Origin: an uncultured Oscillospiraceae bacterium
Lineage (GTDB): Bacteria > Bacillota > Clostridia > Oscillospirales > Ruminococcaceae
Assembly: GCA_900547455.1 (NCBI GenBank)
Contig: URGV01000044.1
Span: 1 to 15,970, forward strand
DNA length: 15,970 nucleotides
Direction: 5' to 3'
The translations under genes were made by a program, and so were the position numbers. The notes beneath the pieces were generated by a model. It made no database searches. It was not told where the DNA came from and was given only the letters and a program-made list of their open reading frames with translations. Shown here piece by piece: positions 14,964 to 15,970 of this stretch. Position 1 is the first letter of the stretch. Each line of letters opens with the position of its first letter.

Positions 14964-15746
14964 ATGAAGCCCAAAAATCTGGAAATCATCAACCGCTCCT
15001 TTGCACTGCAGGCCCCTCATTTTGAGAGTAAAGCGGTCAATTTCACAAAGGAAGAATATCTGAACTACACCCTCTCCTGTGTCGGCCCACGCCGGGAAGA
15101 GACACTTTTAGAAGTTGCTGCCGGAACCTGTGCCTGTGGCCGCTCCTTTGCGCCTCGGGTGCGGACAGTTGTCTGCCTGGACGCCACCTTACCGATGCTG
15201 CAGATTGGGCAACAGCAGGCCCAGCAGGAGCAGCTCGACAACATGATATTTGTCAAAGGCTATGCAGAAGAGCTCCCCTTTTTGAAAAACAGCTTTGACA
15301 TCGTCTTTTCCCGCCTCGCCTTTCATCATTTTACAGACGTCTCTTGCGCTTTTTCCGAAATGGTTCGGGTCTTAAAGCCCGGCGGCAAGCTGGTCATGAT
15401 CGACATGGAGGCCACTGTACAGGAGCTGCGGGAAACTGAAGACGCCATCGAAACCCTGCGTGACCCCTCCCACGTCAAAAACCTGAGCAAGGCGGAGATG
15501 CTATCTCTGTATCAGGAGCACGGCTTTGCCATCGAAAAATGCGAGACAACCGAAATGATGCAGCGTCTTGAAAATTGGCTTGCCCTCACGCAGACGCCGC
15601 AGGCCACCCGGGAAGCTATCCGGCAGCGGATGCTGGCCGACATCGACGGCCAGGACAAGACTGGCTTTTTCCCCTATTGCAAGCAGGGCGATCTCTTTTT
15701 TAACCAACGCTGGGTTTTGACCATCGGCAAAAAGGTATGTTCTTAA
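14964..15746 (+). CDS. Class I SAM-dependent methyltransferase (UbiE/Methyltransf_11-like)
   Basis: This is a soluble methyltransferase of 260 residues. SAM-binding elements are visible: motif I LLEVAAGTCACG (48-59, where the usual GxGxG glycines are partly replaced), the acidic residue ending strand 2 (VVCLDAT, Asp73), AEELPF (101-106) that contacts the adenine, FDIVFSRLAFHHF (111-123), and RVLKPGGKLVMID (135-147). This pattern fits the UbiE/Coq5-like or Methyltransf_11 group, whose substrates range from quinones to small metabolites; the substrate is not identifiable. The start is ATG at 14964, with GGGAGG upstream. It is divergent from an AraC-family gene, which may regulate it. No terminator of standard form follows, but a set of hairpins begins eight bases after the stop. 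Confidence 0.9.
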   Translation: MKPKNLEIINRSFALQAPHFESKAVNFTKEEYLNYTLSCVGPRREETLLEVAAGTCACGRSFAPRVRTVVCLDATLPMLQIGQQQAQQEQLDNMIFVKGYAEELPFLKNSFDIVFSRLAFHHFTDVSCAFSEMVRVLKPGGKLVMIDMEATVQELRETEDAIETLRDPSHVKNLSKAEMLSLYQEHGFAIEKCETTEMMQRLENWLALTQTPQATREAIRQRMLADIDGQDKTGFFPYCKQGDLFFNQRWVLTIGKKVCS

Positions 15747-15753
15747 ATCCCTT

Positions 15754-15913
15754 TTGGGGCTTCTGCCCTAACCGATGCGAGGGGCTGCACCCCTCTGCAC
15801 TCCCCGCTTTTCTCTCTCTACCGAGGGGTGGGTGGGGGCACCCTAGCCCTCTTGCGAGGAGGGGCTAGCGCCCCGTCCTCTGCACTCCTCCCCATGGCGG
15901 GGCTTCCAGCCCC
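15754..15913. repeat. Cluster of GC-rich hairpins after methyltransferase
   Basis: Within 160 bases four stems follow one another: TTGGGGC/GCCCTAA (15754-15771), GAGGGG/CCCCTC (15779-15795), GAGGA-GGGGC/GCCCC-TCCTC with one bulge (15856-15880) and GGGGCT/AGCCCC (15899-15913). A competing stem CTAGCCC/GGGCTAG overlaps the third. The motif CCTCTGCACTCC occurs twice (15792-15803 and 15877-15888), 85 bases apart. No plausible gene lies in 15747-15970. It looks like an intergenic palindromic repeat element. Confidence 0.6.
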
Positions 15914-15921
15914 GGGCCCCG

Positions 15922-15951
15922 GGTGACTTTCTCCCCGATGAGAAAGTCACC
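15922..15951. repeat. Perfect 12-base inverted repeat at right edge
   Basis: GGTGACTTTCTC and GAGAAAGTCACC flank a six-base loop CCCGAT. It is the longest perfect stem of the right-hand hairpin cluster, and an A-rich stretch follows it. It may be a repeat end or part of an element continuing beyond the window. Confidence 0.65.
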
Positions 15952-15970
15952 AAAGAATCTCCCAGAGGGG

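Noticed and set aside
15747..15970. CRISPR array at the right edge
   Set aside because: There are no evenly spaced repeats with unique spacers. The structure is a set of different hairpins plus one 12-base motif present twice.

Overview
The window looks like chromosomal DNA from a fairly GC-rich member of the Firmicutes, most likely class Clostridia (Oscillospiraceae/Ruminococcaceae type). This is an inference from four things: strong GGAGG-type ribosome binding sites before nearly every gene, TTG and GTG starts, consensus sigma-A promoters with 16-17 base spacers, and gene content (dnaG followed directly by the primary sigma factor, a C_GCAxxG_C_C protein, a heterodimeric MdlA/MdlB-type exporter under a MarR regulator). 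Thirteen protein genes are supported. No tRNA, rRNA, CRISPR array, insertion sequence or prophage gene is visible, and no gene-free stretch exceeds 300 bases.

Left part, all on the minus strand. An ion-transporter-superfamily permease (614-1723) has its own promoter and is followed after 30 bases by a small cysteine-rich C_GCAxxG_C_C protein (134-583). To its right is a four-gene unit read from 6694 down to 1831: a MarR regulator, two half-size ABC exporters and an alpha/beta hydrolase. The first three genes overlap by ATGA junctions, and the unit ends at a strong terminator (1795-1825). Its promoter is followed by two oppositely oriented copies of a 14-base motif, probably operators for the MarR protein. 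Motif residues show that the exporters form an asymmetric heterodimer with one consensus and one degenerate ATP site.

Middle part. A flavin-reductase (flavoredoxin-like) gene and an HxlR regulator are divergent, with an imperfect inverted repeat between them that abuts the reductase promoter. Next come an AzgA-type NCS2 purine permease with a near-consensus promoter and a perfect 23-base palindrome in its leader, then back-to-back terminators, then galE on the minus strand.

Right part. dnaG and the primary sigma factor gene form a compact two-gene operon closed by a terminator. A minus-strand AraC-family regulator lies beyond it, divergent from a SAM-dependent methyltransferase. Their predicted promoters overlap so that the two -10 boxes form one palindrome. 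The last 224 bases hold no gene but a dense run of hairpins and a short direct repeat, which looks like an intergenic palindromic repeat element.

Nothing here amounts to a clearly new multi-gene system. The points most worth a second look are the hydrolase in the exporter operon, the paired MarR sites, the overlapping AraC/methyltransferase promoters, and the hairpin cluster at the right edge.
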